A stretch of 64,000 bases of DNA from the NCBI GenBank assembly GCA_036971475.1, contig JBAIZL010000006.1:90130546-90194545 (forward strand), given 5' to 3'. The translations under genes and the position numbers were made by a program. This DNA comes from Prosapia bicincta. Taxonomy: Eukaryota > Arthropoda > Insecta > Hemiptera > Cercopidae. Of the stretch, positions 12,521-24,653 are shown one piece after another (the stretch's first letter is position 1; each line of letters begins with the position of its first letter). The notes below the pieces were generated by a model that saw only the letters and a list, made by a program, of their open reading frames with translations, did not search any database and was not told the DNA's origin.

Positions 12521-13944
12521 TATATACATACATATATAGGTTCTGCCATATATTGCATTATTTGCCTATGGCAGTGAATATGTTAAAAATCATAAAAATG
12601 ATGAATGCATTTAAATAAATAAATCATAAGTTAAAAAATGAAATAGTTAAAGCTTATAGTTTGAGCCTAAATCACCTATGATTTGGTATTTTTTTAAATA
12701 TTATTTTTCCCCCTTAGCTATGTCATAATTAAGTTGAAAGAAGTACTAAGAGAAAAGATATATATTTATAAGATCCGAAGTACAAAAATAATATAATTTT
12801 TCAAATACTAAAAGTACTATTTACAGTAGAACCTCGTAACAGACCCTATTGAACCAAATTCCGCCTATAATGGACTACATGTAAGTTAGACCCCACTATT
12901 CCCAGCCACTTGAGGAGGTGCCTAAAATACTGCTGACAGTCATTTATACCTTCTTTCAAGAAGTGATATCTATAATACTGATTTATCAAATGTCGATAAA
13001 TGTTTTCCAAACAAATATACACTCAGTCCTAATCAAAAGGTCACTGATCTGTTCCTTAACCCTAAATCTGATGTGTGACTTGGAAGCCACACAGCTTTCC
13101 ATTAATATTCCTGCATGCGAGTTATTTAGTCACACATGACAGTGTCAAATACAGATTGTAAATACAACATTACAGGTTTGCTAAATGAAACAAAATATGT
13201 CCTAATGAAAATCTAAGGTTTTACACTTTCATTTTCATGAAATTTATTAACGGTCATAGAGTTATTAAAAAGTTTGTTGGTAACGTTTGGTGAGACAAAA
13301 TCCCTAGGTTAAAACCTTTCTGTGGGTCAAATTTATTGATATAAAAAGTAGATTGGCAACATGTGTTGTGCTTGTTATCGACAATATCCAATTTTTTTCA
13401 TTTTATCAGTTCTAGAAAAATATTTCTACAGTGATTGTACATAATTATAAAAAATAGAATGAGGCTTAAGTAAAAACCCAAGACGGTTACAGTGAAACAA
13501 GATATTAAAAATAATACTATTTCAAAATAAAGCCTTCTATATGGCGTCCCATGAAATCTATGGTTTTTCTTATTTCTTTTTAGTTTACCTTCTTAGTTCA
13601 TACTTCTCATATAAAACTATAAATTTTATGAATCTAGAATAAATTCCCTACAATATATATATATTTTTGAATTTTCATAACCTTTTATTTAAATAATGTG
13701 TAGTTGTATATAAAAAATATTTTAAACTTTCTCTGGCAAAAATTAAAAGTTGTATTTTATCTGTAATTTTTCATACTTTGTACCCACATAAAGTAGAAAT
13801 AAATAAATAATTTTGCTTTCTCATTTAACGATACTATTTTGAAACTTTCAAGCTCAATATGGGATTTTATAAACTTATTTATAGTTTTTATAAAAAAATA
13901 ATTCTATATAACATAAAAAATTCACAATTTTAAAATAAATAGTA

Positions 13945-15376
13945 CAGTAAAAATTTGATTAACTGTCACTATCGAGACCGTGGTCATGACGGTGGAGCGA
14001 ATAGACGGATAATAGAAACACTGTATTATTCCTCCAAAACAAACTCAATCAATTATATTATAGACAGATATCACTCTCACAGTAATATAATATATTTTGG
14101 AGCGAAAAGAACATAAACACGATTGTAATAGTAAATGAAACTATTTATTACTTGATAAAAAGATCTGCACAGTATCTACAAATGTGGCAAAATAATGAAC
14201 AGTAATATAAACCTACAGGTGAAATAGTTCATGAAGCTTAACAAACAAAGCGAACGAGTCACTGCACCTTAATACTTAAGCTGCCGGCCACAATATCGGC
14301 ATTTTCATAGAGAATTGTCAAAATATTTTGAGCTTATTTTTAAATAATGTGTATTTATTCTTTGTTCTCCTATCATATCTAAATATGAATATACATTTCT
14401 TATCATAATATTTATAAAAATACTGTCATTGGCAACAGTTTTTTCCTACCATAAATAAACTCTGGCCCAACATTGTTTTTGATTTAATTATATTTTTGTA
14501 TTTCTGCAACACTGTTTTAATATTTTTGTTTTGTGTAAAAAATAAACAACAAAACCACAATTTCAATTTCATGTTCTGTTACCCACATAATAAGCTGACT
14601 GGAGATAAAAGTGTTTTGGTGCCTATCACTAAGACATGTAAATGTATCACATGTGATTGATTTTGAGTTTATAAATATTTTGTACATAGAATGAAAGTGT
14701 AAACATATTCTCTGTCTGATAAGTAATGCTTCAGATCCGATGAATACTACACATCAACCTAACAAGTAAAAGTTTTGAAGTTTAATAATATACTTCTTAA
14801 GGAATTTACGTTATAATTTACTTCCTAGTGAGGATGAGTTTATCTTAGTGTATCAATGTTTGTACTTAACTTCAACCAAATCCGTTTTAAGGATTACTTT
14901 ACAACTAAATATTTAGCCAATATTTCCGATTTATTTTTTTGGTTTTGTGAAATTTTGAAAACAATAATGGAAACGAATATAATACGTCGTTAAAAATGAT
15001 CTATTTTATTAAGTATATAAAGGTAAACTTCTTTCAATGAACTATTTTTTCGGTTGGAATAATCAACTCAATTTTACTAAAATTGTTAACAAATAAGTAT
15101 GTCGGCCCGTAACTCCTGACAAAAAGCTCCTAAAATAACATCGTGTTTATATTTCCGTCGGCGTTTATCTATCAAACAAAAACCATCGTAATTATATCTG
15201 TAAGTAGTGTGAAACTTGTTGTTTAATACTGTGCATTAATTTTTCCAAAAGTAGCAACACCAGCTGAGTAGTACGAATAAACATAAATTATTACTGGACA
15301 ATGTCAGGGCTTGTGGCCCGACTGTATACGGTTCAGGGTACAGGCAATTGGATGGCGGTTAATCAAAGTTTTACTG
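13945..15376. mobile_element. Tigger/pogo-like element carrying a piggyBac-like insertion
   Basis: It begins CAGTAAAAATTTGATTAACT and its right end is the near-complement AGTTAATC..., i.e. GGTTAATCAAAGTTTTACTG. TA lies at 13943-13944 and 15377-15378. Most of its length is occupied by copy B of the TTAA element described at 6344. The remaining own sequence is about 0.4 kb, so it is a non-autonomous element or deleted copy. Confidence 0.7.
14273..15320. mobile_element. piggyBac-like (TTAA) element, copy B
   Basis: TTAA is at 14269-14272; the right TTAA has mutated (ACTG at the aligned place). The body aligns with copy A (6344-8434) over its whole length without the 1.07-kb nested element. At that point copy B reads AACTAAATATTTAGCCAATA against copy A's AACTAAATATTTATTTAA | TTAATA, so it shows the former empty site. 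No ORF. Confidence 0.65.
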
Positions 15377-15802
15377 TACTGCACCTCCTTTTAATTTTCC
15401 TAAAGTCAGTATCGTTAATTTACTAACAATATAAACAAAATTCAACTTCAAGAAAAACAAACAAGTTCATTTATCTGAGCATTTAATGTAGATACAAGAA
15501 CTGAAAAAAAACCACTACAGATAAGGGACTTTTAATTAACATTAGCATACCGGGTATATAATTAAAACAAAATAAAATTGCTTTCAATATCAATCTAAAG
15601 ACTTTTAATTTTTTTTTAATCACTGTTATTGATATTTACGTTGCAGTGAATGTGAATACAGCGTAACCAGGTTTTTAATCAGTTTATTCCTTTGTACTAA
15701 CCAATTATAGTTTTTCTGTTTTTAGCCACTTTATGATAGCTTTTTACTTTACAACATGTAGCTCTCAGCCCCATTATTGTGTTATAATGCAGTTCTACTG
15801 TA

Positions 15803-17095
15803 GCTATTTTCTGTAAGGTATCGATGGTATCTGCTATACCTGATTTTTAGGTCGTATGTTTCACTTCCAGGTTGTTTCAATATAGATGCTTTTCTGCTTT
15901 CTTGTAGATTTCATGACAAGGTCTGTTGACTAAAGCAACTGTTACTAATCTTGCCCAGAATGTGTCCTAACTAGCCATACTGCCTTTTTTTTATTAATAT
16001 AAATAGTTTAATCTACATGTAACATTAGAATTACATCAAACTGAAAAAAAATTGTTTTCAACAATCTGACAAACATTTATATATTTCTTTTGTACTTTTT
16101 GGAGTGAATATTTGCTTCTTGAGAAAAAAAAATCAAAAAGAAAAATATAAACAAGGAATAAATAATGCAAAATGATGTAAAGGAGGTTAGTTTTAAAATG
16201 GAGAAGATTGGGCGTTAGAATAATATAAGAAAAACTGTGTTTAAAGATAAACATTTTTCACTGCTTCTCAGTAAAACTATTAAACAATATACAATATGTA
16301 TTTCATGTTATGGTAGAATTGTTATGGGAATTTAAGACAATTGGGAGTGATAAACTATAACAAGAAAAAACCTGACCTTAGTCATACTATCCCATGTCTA
16401 CGTGATTCTTACCCTGAATTTTCTTCCAGGTCTGTCACTACCCTGTTGTTGAACATTTTAAGTAATAAGTATCAGTTTATCTCACATTTTTAACTGACAT
16501 TCAAATTTATATTTTTCACTGATATAATAAAAGAAAGGCACAACATACAAAGACCATCACCAGCGGCACAGACCTTACACCTATAAATTTAAAACTGAGC
16601 ACAGGAAAGTGTCGTTTAAAAAAAATTTTTTTACAGATATAAAAATAATTTTGTTAGAATTCTACTATTGTCTGAGAATCTTTGTGAAAACTTATTAATT
16701 CTCTTAATGCTATTGATGATACATTATAATGGGTAAGCTAGTAAGAATACTTTCACATGAAACCACAAGTGATGTCATCACATATGGTTTATCAACTAAA
16801 ACCAGGTAAAAGAAACAAAACTGATGGTAATGCAAATGTAAATTGTCAAAGCTTGAGAAAGGCTTAAACACTTCTTGTCCATAGTTTTCCAAACCTTAAT
16901 AGGTTGAAATGCTATAAATCTAGTTGTTGATATCTCAAATTAGGCAATTCAAAAGAAATGTTCAACCCCTAGCTATACTGTCTAGCTGTAAATATTATAT
17001 AGGTGAAAGTACAGCTAAAACAATTCTGATAATAAATTATCAATTTATTATAAACAATTAAAATTGGTTGTTTATTTTAAAAATATACTTTATTA
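15803..17095. other. Non-coding DNA
   Basis: No recognisable exon, terminal repeat or RNA gene. Small ORFs (for example minus strand 16036-16254 and 16710-16892) are AT-driven and lack motifs. Confidence 0.5.
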
Positions 17096-17103
17096 CTCTT
17101 AAG

Positions 17104-17762
17104 TAGGGATGGGCCGATTCCAGGAATCGTCGATACTCGATTTCCCATTGATTAAAGTGCATATTTTGATTCTTGTTTTTTTTACTGTTAAAATACGTAT
17201 GAGGAGTAATTATTAGGAAATATAACTAATTATCAACTTCGTCTTATTCAAGTATTAGTTGCTTTGGATGAATTAAACTATAAAGCAAATGTATATTTAA
17301 GATCACGAAATATGAGCAATCTGTTTGCCACTACTCTTTTCACTCAGTTGTCTCACTCTCCCCGTCTCTGGCCGCCACTACTTCATACATGTTGAAACAA
17401 AACACAAAGAAAAGGTAGTTCCAAAATCTCCAGTTATACAAACTGAAATGGCTATTACTGAAGATAATTGTAAATATGAACTGAAGTTTATATTTGTAAT
17501 TTTAAATAAATCATCACTTTTATCCGATATGTTTGTCATGCTTTCAGAAATTCCAGTTCATAAACCAGGGTTGGACATTTTGTGCAGCCTATTACACTAT
17601 AATGGAACCTTTAAAAAGCTTCACCATATGACCAAGATGTTAACTAAATTCATTAATAGAGAATATCATATAAGCCTATATAACTTTAAAAAATCGAGAA
17701 TCGAAAGAAAAATTTGAGAATCAAAATCGGAATTGAAAATTTTAGGTATTGGCCCATCCCTA
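17104..17762 (+). mobile_element. hAT-type MITE, copy 2, with perfect 8-bp target duplication
   Basis: It starts TAGGGATGGGCCGATT and ends ATTGGCCCATCCCTA, inverted termini, with an exact duplication CTCTTAAG at 17096-17103 and 17763-17770. It is the same family as 5399-6133 in the opposite orientation. It keeps a 130-codon ORF (17325-17717, start chosen at ATG or an earlier near-start codon) with HKEKVVPKSPVIQTEMAITE and no domain I recognise. That peptide is read in the same sense relative to the ends in copy 1, which suggests it came from a parent coding element. Confidence 0.85.
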
Positions 17763-17906
17763 CTCTTAAGCTTTATTGGGTGTCATAACAAGCCATAATG
17801 GTAATATCCATCTTTTAATTATCTCAACCCTGATCAGGTGTTTTTTTTTAAACATTCAGCAGACTAAAACCTAAATACATAAAGACCCTCTAACAAATTT
17901 CCTTTC

Positions 17907-17934
17907 TTTATTAAAATAAGTCTAACTCTTTATT
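17907..17934 (-). terminator. Candidate wts poly(A) signals
   Basis: Two AATAAA hexamers on the minus strand (TTTATT at 17907-17912 and 17929-17934) lie about 0.32-0.35 kb past the wts stop codon. AATAAA is frequent by chance in AT-rich DNA, so this is only a candidate 3' end. Confidence 0.25.
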
Positions 17935-18255
17935 TGACGTTGCAGTATAATATTGTGTTGAAAGTACTATTAACTAATCTTAATATAAGATAACAGTAGA
18001 AAATAAATTCAAAATAGTTATGAACTCTTGATACCTAGCTACCTCTCATCAACACCCTACACTAGCCACTCGGTGATCCATGTAAGTTTACATTGGCATG
18101 ATACACACTACTTACTTTGCGTTAGACGCTGAAATAATACCTTCTTAATGTTTGTAACATATTACATTCATGTGCATATGTTATAAGAAGACAAGCAGAG
18201 TCGAAGCGACCCAAATAATAAATAACAATTCCAAAAGTGATGGCTAAAATAAGGA

Positions 18256-18687
18256 TCATACGTACACTGCACCTTGATTATCGTTATCGTCCAAACTAAT
18301 TTTATTTGGGTACGGTGCACCTCCACCATCATCAAAAAATCTTCTGAAAGTAAATTCGAAGAATCCATGAAAAGGTTTATTACTGTCTGAAAACTCATCA
18401 GATTTTGACGAATCTGACGAAGCAGAATTTCTAAGTTTATCAGGATCTACAGGGTCGAAGTTTGATGTATCTGTGGAGTATTGTATTCTAGGGACATGTG
18501 GTGGGGATTGTCGTCTCACTCCTTTTTCAAAGTCTATATTGGAAAAAAAGGAGTGCGTTTTAACTTCACTGGCATTTTTACCTAGTCGCCTGTCAGCACT
18601 TGTACACAGTTTTAATATTAAATCCGTACCTTCAGGTGATACATTTGCTGCCTTTGGGATGCTTAATGTCGTTTCCCAGTTAATAAC
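18256..18687 (-). CDS. Warts/LATS kinase, last coding exon (kinase C-lobe end and hydrophobic motif)
   Basis: This exon ends the wts reading frame with a stop at 18256-18258 (143 codons, residues 774-916 counting from the first visible codon at 35557). The acceptor is TTGTTTCAG just before GTT ATT AAC TGG at 18687; phase 0 fits the previous exon. It reads VINWETTLSIP, the end of the C-lobe, RLGKNASEVKTHSFF and STDTSNFDPVDPDKLR, all standard for LATS. The regulatory hydrophobic motif follows as GFFEFTFRRFFDD, whose Thr (residue 886) corresponds to human LATS1 T1079, the site phosphorylated by Hippo/MST. The protein ends in VYV, the conserved LATS C-terminal tripeptide. All key residues are intact and there is no sign of decay. 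Confidence 0.96.
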   Translation of the reverse strand, partial: VINWETTLSIPKAANVSPEGTDLILKLCTSADRRLGKNASEVKTHSFFSNIDFEKGVRRQSPPHVPRIQYSTDTSNFDPVDPDKLRNSASSDSSKSDEFSDSNKPFHGFFEFTFRRFFDDGGGAPYPNKISLDDNDNQGAVYV

Positions 18688-19691
18688 CTGAAACAAGTTT
18701 TAAAGTTTAACTCTCTTCCATATGATTTAATTAGAATCATAGCTTAAAAAGTAACATTATTAACAATGGCGTGAATGCAGATGTCTAATCAACATGATTT
18801 CAGCATTGGATTTAACATGTACAATATGAATACAAATTTTATTTGAGTAAAAATAAAATACAGTCCATAAAAATATGTGCTTTCCTTTCACCATGAATTT
18901 AAGAATGAATTCCTTAGTTTCAACTCACTTTGAGCAAAAAATATCAGCTAAGGAATATTCATGGAAGAATATTAGCTGTGCGGTTATGGAAATCTACAAA
19001 AAAACCACTTTTCCCTAACGATCTACAATTTTTGATAATAATTATGAACTGGCTCATACTTAAACAGCTTAAAAAAAAAACAAAATCTCAATTATTTATG
19101 TGTCTTTTTTAGATCAACCATATACGTGTTATACATACAGTTTAAAAATACACTTTGTATTAAATGAGACGTGTATTTGGAAATTGAGGAACTAATCACA
19201 TTATCTTCTAGCTCACTATCTAGATTGCGTATCATTGATAACAAATCTAAGAAGTTACCTCGATTAAATAAAGTCCAGGCATGACATTAAATGAGTTCAG
19301 AAAGAAAATTATCTGCAAAATATTTTGAAAAATATAGATGCAAAGAAGACATGATAAAAAGCTTCAAAACCATTGTTATAGTCATTATTCAGAATTTGGA
19401 TATGATTACATAGAGTCTCGGTGAAAGGAGAGGTGGAACCACATACAAATATTTTAGCCCCCTATGTCCTTGAACTGGGCGACCTAAGGATACTCTAGTA
19501 TCAATACATTGAAATCATGTTACTGTAAGAAGTAATCTACTCTTTAATATCTGATGAGCAAAGTGTTAAAAGATTTCATTGCGTATTTGTCTGCTCTTAA
19601 AATATATTACAATATAAATACAGTTTATATCTATTTTTATCTACTTTAACAGTCATTGTTCCTTACTTGTAACATTTACCTATATTTTAAT

Positions 19692-20304
19692 TAGTGATGG
19701 GTACAATTCCAAAAGTAGATTCCACTGATTTTAGACAGTAGAGTTGGAATCCGGAATCAATAGGAAAAGTCGATTCCAGCAAGGCCGGCGTTTAGATATT
19801 TTGAAATTAAAACTAGCCGCCACTTAAACACAATATCGCGTTTACACACTGGCGGTAAAATATCCATTGCCGCTCTTAACATAATATCACGTTTAAAAAT
19901 TGAGCGGTAAAATATCCATCTCCATTTTAAGATAATGTTGCGTTTACACATTGGCGGTAAAATATCTGTCGCTGCTCAAACACGTCGCATTTACGCATTG
20001 GCGGTAAAATATCTGTCACCACTCTAACACAATGTCGCTTTTACACATTGGCAATAAAATATCTTTCGCCGCTCTATCACAATGTCACGTTCGCACATTA
20101 GCAGTAAAATATCCGTTGTCGCGCAAACATAATGTCGTATTAGTGCGTAACGGCGGCTGTAACACCACCATTATAACAATTTTTTGTAAATGTTATTTCT
20201 CTTAAAATATCATTAAAAATAACATTTTTGCTTTTCTATTGTGTTGGTAATTGTGGTATTTGGAATCGAGAATAGATTTTTGGTCGAGAATCGACCCATC
20301 ACTA
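19692..20304. mobile_element. hAT-type MITE with perfect 8-bp target duplication and internal tandem repeats
   Basis: The termini are TAGTGATGGG and CCCATCACTA. The exact duplication ATTTTAAT lies at 19684-19691 and 20305-20312. The next inner bases also pair partly (GATTC / GAATC motifs). The ends resemble those of the 5.4- and 17.1-kb elements (TAGGGATGGG), so it may be a related family. Most of the interior is a degenerate minisatellite. It lies in an intron of wts. Confidence 0.85.
19785..20160. repeat. Degenerate ~60-bp tandem repeat inside a hAT MITE
   Basis: About six diverged units share the core TTTACACATTGGCGGTAAAA followed by TATC-GTCGCCGCTC-AACACAATGTCG. The spacing varies by a few bases. 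The units are much more diverged than those of the 43-61 kb arrays, so this expansion is older. Minus-strand peptides across it (FKWRW, RRDI-like) have no domain meaning. Confidence 0.75.
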
Positions 20305-20725
20305 ATTTTAATAAAAAAAATTCATAGTTACTATAGAAAATTTGCTTTGTAATTTATTTCACTCCCTTTTCTAAACAAGGATATAGACAAATCATGATGG
20401 TTACTATTAATGAGAAACCAATTTTATAAAAATTCCTCCAGCTGAGGTTAAACAAAAGTGACATTTTTAAACAAGCCTTGGTAAGTGCACTGATAAACTC
20501 TACTAAGTTTATCAAGTTCTTTATCAATTTTGGTTTTTCCTTAAAATTACAAGGCTTTAGAAGGGTACTTTTAATTATCCAAGATGGTCTTCCAGAATTG
20601 TTATGACAAGTTAAAAAAGAATTATGCGTTTAAATAAAACAATTTTTAAACCTTAACCGATTGTGAACATTATAGACTTTATAATTTCTGCTATCAAAAT
20701 TATAGAAATGAATAATACTATAAAA

Positions 20726-21262
20726 CAAGGGTGGCTCCAGGTTATACTTTAGCGGGAAGGGGGGCACAATGGTAAGAAGACATGGGGCGGAAAACTATAC
20801 AAAAATTAAGGCCTGAAAATGAAAATTTAAACTATTCTTGTAAACAGGAAATTTAACATTTTTTCATCAAAACATGCATTTTATCTGAACTTTACATATA
20901 TACCAAAATTATTATTTTGTACATAATACAAAATATTGTTCAACTTCCATGGATTCATCGTCTGACCAGGGTGGCGCGGAGTCGTAGCACACAGACTGTT
21001 AGTACAGCCGAGCTAGTAAAGTACTAGTACGCAACTTGCAACATGCCAGTGTTGTTTATGCTGGGTGGGACTACCAATATTTTCAGATGAATTTCTATAA
21101 TTAACATTACATAAATGGAAAAAGATATAAATTGCTTTAAAATGAAAAATACATTTTCATAAGTAAACTGTTATAAATTTTAATGTGTTCCGAAAATAAA
21201 AATGTTTCTAGTAAAAATAGTACCCAATTGCCTCTAGTGCCCCTCCCTTGGAGCTGCCCTTG
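20726..21262. mobile_element. Inverted-terminus MITE (hAT-like ends)
   Basis: The left end CAAGGGTGGCTCCAGG and the complement of the right end, CAAGGGCAGCTCCAAGG, form imperfect ~17-bp inverted repeats, followed by G-rich and C-rich blocks (GGGGGGCAC / GTGCCCCTCC). No clear target duplication is left. A GC-richer centre (GGTGGCGCGGAGTCG) stands out in the intron. Ends of the type CAGGGGCGGCTCCAGG are common for hAT elements, hence the tentative class. Confidence 0.5.
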
Positions 21263-21439
21263 AATATGAATATTACATAAACTTTTATACAGTTTAAATT
21301 TATTAATTTTTAAGAAAAGGAGTTTTACTTTTAAAAAATTTTTCAATACATGACTTTTGAGTGACAGAAAAACATTACAGAAAACAGTTACTTTTCAGAA
21401 CTTATGTGATTTACGTTAACTAGTAAAGAGTAATGATTA

Positions 21440-21844
<405 letters not shown>

Positions 21845-22205
21845 TTATTTTGGAATAGCTACAATAAATGAATTTGTCTAAAATCTTTTGATATAACTTG
21901 CAGAAAAAATTATAAAACTAAATTTTGTGTGCTAGTTAAATGACAACTTGAAATTCAAAAAAAAAAAAAAAAAAAACACAATTTGTTTACATAAATATTA
22001 TATGTTTGTTTTAGATCACAAAATGAATCACATTTCAGAAAAAACAAATCATTTTTAAAATTTTGAAATTGTAATAGTACGGTAAAGTTGCGAATTATAT
22101 AGAAAAATAGAATAAAATTTGTTTATCAAAATAAGTTGACATCTTCTGGTCGCATATAGGCCCTAAAGCTTGACAAAATAAGAAAAAGCTTTATTTTTGC
22201 CATTA

Positions 22206-22564
22206 CAGTAGTCTCGATAATTCGAGGTAGGTGGGACCAAGACCCCTTGGATTACATGGAAATACGTTCTTGTGCATTAGAAAAAATAGGCGTTTTAAAG
22301 AACCCTAATATAGTACTATAATTAGGAATGTAAAATATCAGTTTATAGAACATTATATGGACATTTATTGAAAGCACAACTCATTTCCTTTGCATACCGT
22401 ATTGATATGAAAATTTGTTGGAAGCCTGACTCTTTTCCTTTGCATACCATATAACTATAAACATTTTGTTGAAGCTCGATTCATCTTTTCCTTTCAAATA
22501 GATAAAATAGACTCGAATTTAACAAAACCTCGAATTATCAGGACTCGGAATTTCGAGACTACTG
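22206..22564. mobile_element. Tigger-like MITE, short form
   Basis: The left end CAGTAGTCTCGATAATTCGA and the right end (complement CAGTAGTCTCGAAATTCCGA) are inverted repeats with TA on both sides (22204-22205, 22565-22566). It shares ends and subterminal sequence (e.g. CATTAGAA...GAACCCTAATA, then TTTATAGAAC) with the longer copy at 39710-40605, so it is an internally deleted derivative of that family. Confidence 0.8.
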
Positions 22565-22953
22565 TATTTTTAAAATTTTTGAATTAGACCCTTTTGTAAT
22601 GTATTAGTTTGTAATCTCTTTAAATAGAGTCTGAAAACATTGTTTTATTTTGGTTTAGATTAGTTGATATCTTCCGGTCGTGCATAAACCCCAAAGTTTG
22701 CCAAAATATTGAAAATTACAGATTTCTTTTACATTTTTGGTGTTTGATAAATAATAAGTGGTTTAACTGATCCGTAGTAATAGATTTATGTAAAATCCGT
22801 AGTATTTCTTCACATGAACTGATAATGAGGTAGAAAAAAATCTATAGTTAAATCTAATGCAATAGTAAGCAACCGTTGCACAACTGTGGCATTGTTACTG
22901 ATTCAGATTCTAGCCATATTAAAAACAGGAACTAAATAAGAAGTTAAAGCAAA

Positions 22954-23700
22954 ATGTTAAGGGTGAATTGTGTAGTAAATCGAACACACTCTACTGTTAG
23001 GTCTCTATTTAGACGGAAGAAAGGACGACACGCTGGTTATAGAGCAAGCTCATTCAAGAGCTCGGTTCACTCTAAGACGCTCCAAATTTTGGAAGCTTTG
23101 AAGATATTGTCAAGTCTGTATTATCTCATCTGTGATGGTAATGCTGTCAATACAAATTGGAAAACTGGAAAACTGGTCTGGTTCGCGGGAATTACACTTT
23201 ATTTACCTGTGCAATGGACAGTTTGCCTCTTCCATTTTAATCAATTGCCATTCAGCCACATGTTTGAGTACCTACATGGCTAGACAATGGAGCCCAGTTG
23301 TCACAAGGCCAATGGGTGAAAATTTAGTTTGCTGCCAAAAACTGCTGGTGGTTAACTTTCAGAGTTGATTGTCAGATCCAACAGTTAGACAGACATGTGC
23401 TTAGCAAAGATCAGCAATACCTACTTGATATATCTAAGGCAATAAAATCAGGAATCTATAAATACGATTTGGCTGTACAAGATCCTGGGCACTCACCACA
23501 TTTAAGGTGGTTGACAAAAGCAAATAAAACTCTAAGATTGTACATAAGTGAAGAAAACCCCTCACCTGAACTGCAAGAACTAGTTTTTTTGTATTGAAAT
23601 CATACTTGCCAATGTGGTTTACTATCAAAACAAGTAAAACCTTTAAAGATAGCGAAAGTTGTTCATTTAATAATAATATAATAAAACACAATGTTCTTAT
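22954..23700 (+). pseudogene. Broken ORF of a repeated insect gene family (unnamed)
   Basis: Read across at least three frame changes, the plus strand gives LICDGNAVNTNWKTG, PVQWTVCLFHFNQLPFSHMF, LSKDQQYLLDISKAIKSGIY, DPGHSPHLRWLTKANKTLRL and finally LKSYLPMWFTIKT. I recall the same order of motifs (CDG..VNTG, LQW..C.LH.NELP.RHLF, DQ.YL..I..A..SG, G...HSRWLT.ANR.LRLY, VY.P.WF.IK) from multicopy hypothetical proteins in aphids and other invertebrates, probably a mobile or virus-like element. This copy has frameshifts and no start. It is intronic and opposite to wts. I do not assign a function. Confidence 0.5.
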
Positions 23701-24474
23701 GTTGAAAAATAAAAATACTGTAACTATTATGTTAAAAAAAAGTTTATTTAAGATATAAAAATAAATTGTAAAAATGTGAAATTTTCAGTATTTCGGCAAA
23801 TAATATATATAACCAAAACCAAGATCTCCAAGAAGTTACTTATACGGCAAACTGCAAACACATATAAATATTACAGCTGCCATATTCATTATTGATGGTA
23901 AATACTGCAAAGCATAAAATATATACATAAGTAGTTCTTTTGAAAATTATTATTTTTTACTTGGCCAAATTTTTATTTTACACAGATATTGACAGGTGTT
24001 TGTTATCTAAAAAAATATATGTACCGAAACATCCATATCCTCTACCACACACATTACGTACAATATACATAACATGTAAAACAAATAATATTTATTTATA
24101 TATAAAATAAAACAGTAGAAAATTGCATCAATTAAGTGATAACAAACAAGTATAGTGTAAACAGCGGAATTAAAAATTTATCTTTTTCATGAGCTAGACA
24201 TTGATACATCTTGTTTCAGCTTACAAACTTCACACTTGATATGACTGAAAAAAACTGGCCATAAAAACATAATTATTTTGCTTTTTTTACCTAGTTCTTC
24301 TGCTTCTTTAATGGTGGAATACTTTTACATATTTCATTGTAATAAACAGTATTTTGTTAAAAATATGTTGAAAGCGTAATCTCAATTATATAACTAAACT
24401 GCAATAAAAAAACATTTAAAATAAAAAAACTAAATTAATAATTAAAAAAATATAATTCTATTATTAATACTTAC

Positions 24475-24653
24475 CATTACTTTGATAGTATTTAGAATTA
24501 TGAGTCCATCTAAAACCCGTACAAAGTCCAAAGTCTGTGAGTTTTATATGTCCATCTCTATCAATGAGTATATTGTCAGGTTTGATATCTCGATGAATAA
24601 ATCCCATCTTATGAACACTTTCTACTGCGCACGTCAATTCTGCTATATAAAAC
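24475..24653 (-). CDS. Warts/LATS kinase exon: catalytic loop and DFG
   Basis: It encodes the end of Arg 611, residues 612-670 and the first base of Gly 671. The acceptor is TTTTTCCATAG before 24653 and the donor AATG|GTAAGT after 24475. [20 protein letters not shown] leads into the catalytic loop HRDIKPDN (HRD at 631-633, Asn 638) and LTDFGLCTG (DFG at 651-653), then [13 protein letters not shown]. These residues are near-identical between fly and human LATS. The Asp of HRD is the catalytic base and the Asp of DFG binds magnesium-ATP. Confidence 0.96.

Larger units (their letters stand above)
12824..15800. mobile_element. Older Tigger-like element interrupted by another element (inferred)
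   Basis: CAGTAGAACCTCGTAACAGA at 12824 (TA before it) resembles the classic Tigger terminus CAGTAGAACCTCG. The reverse complement of the sequence ending at 15800 reads CAGTAGAACTGCATTATAAC, with TA following. If these are the two ends of one copy, its body is 12824-13944 plus 15377-15800, split by the 13945-15376 element. The ends match only partly, so two unrelated solo ends remain possible. Confidence 0.4.
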
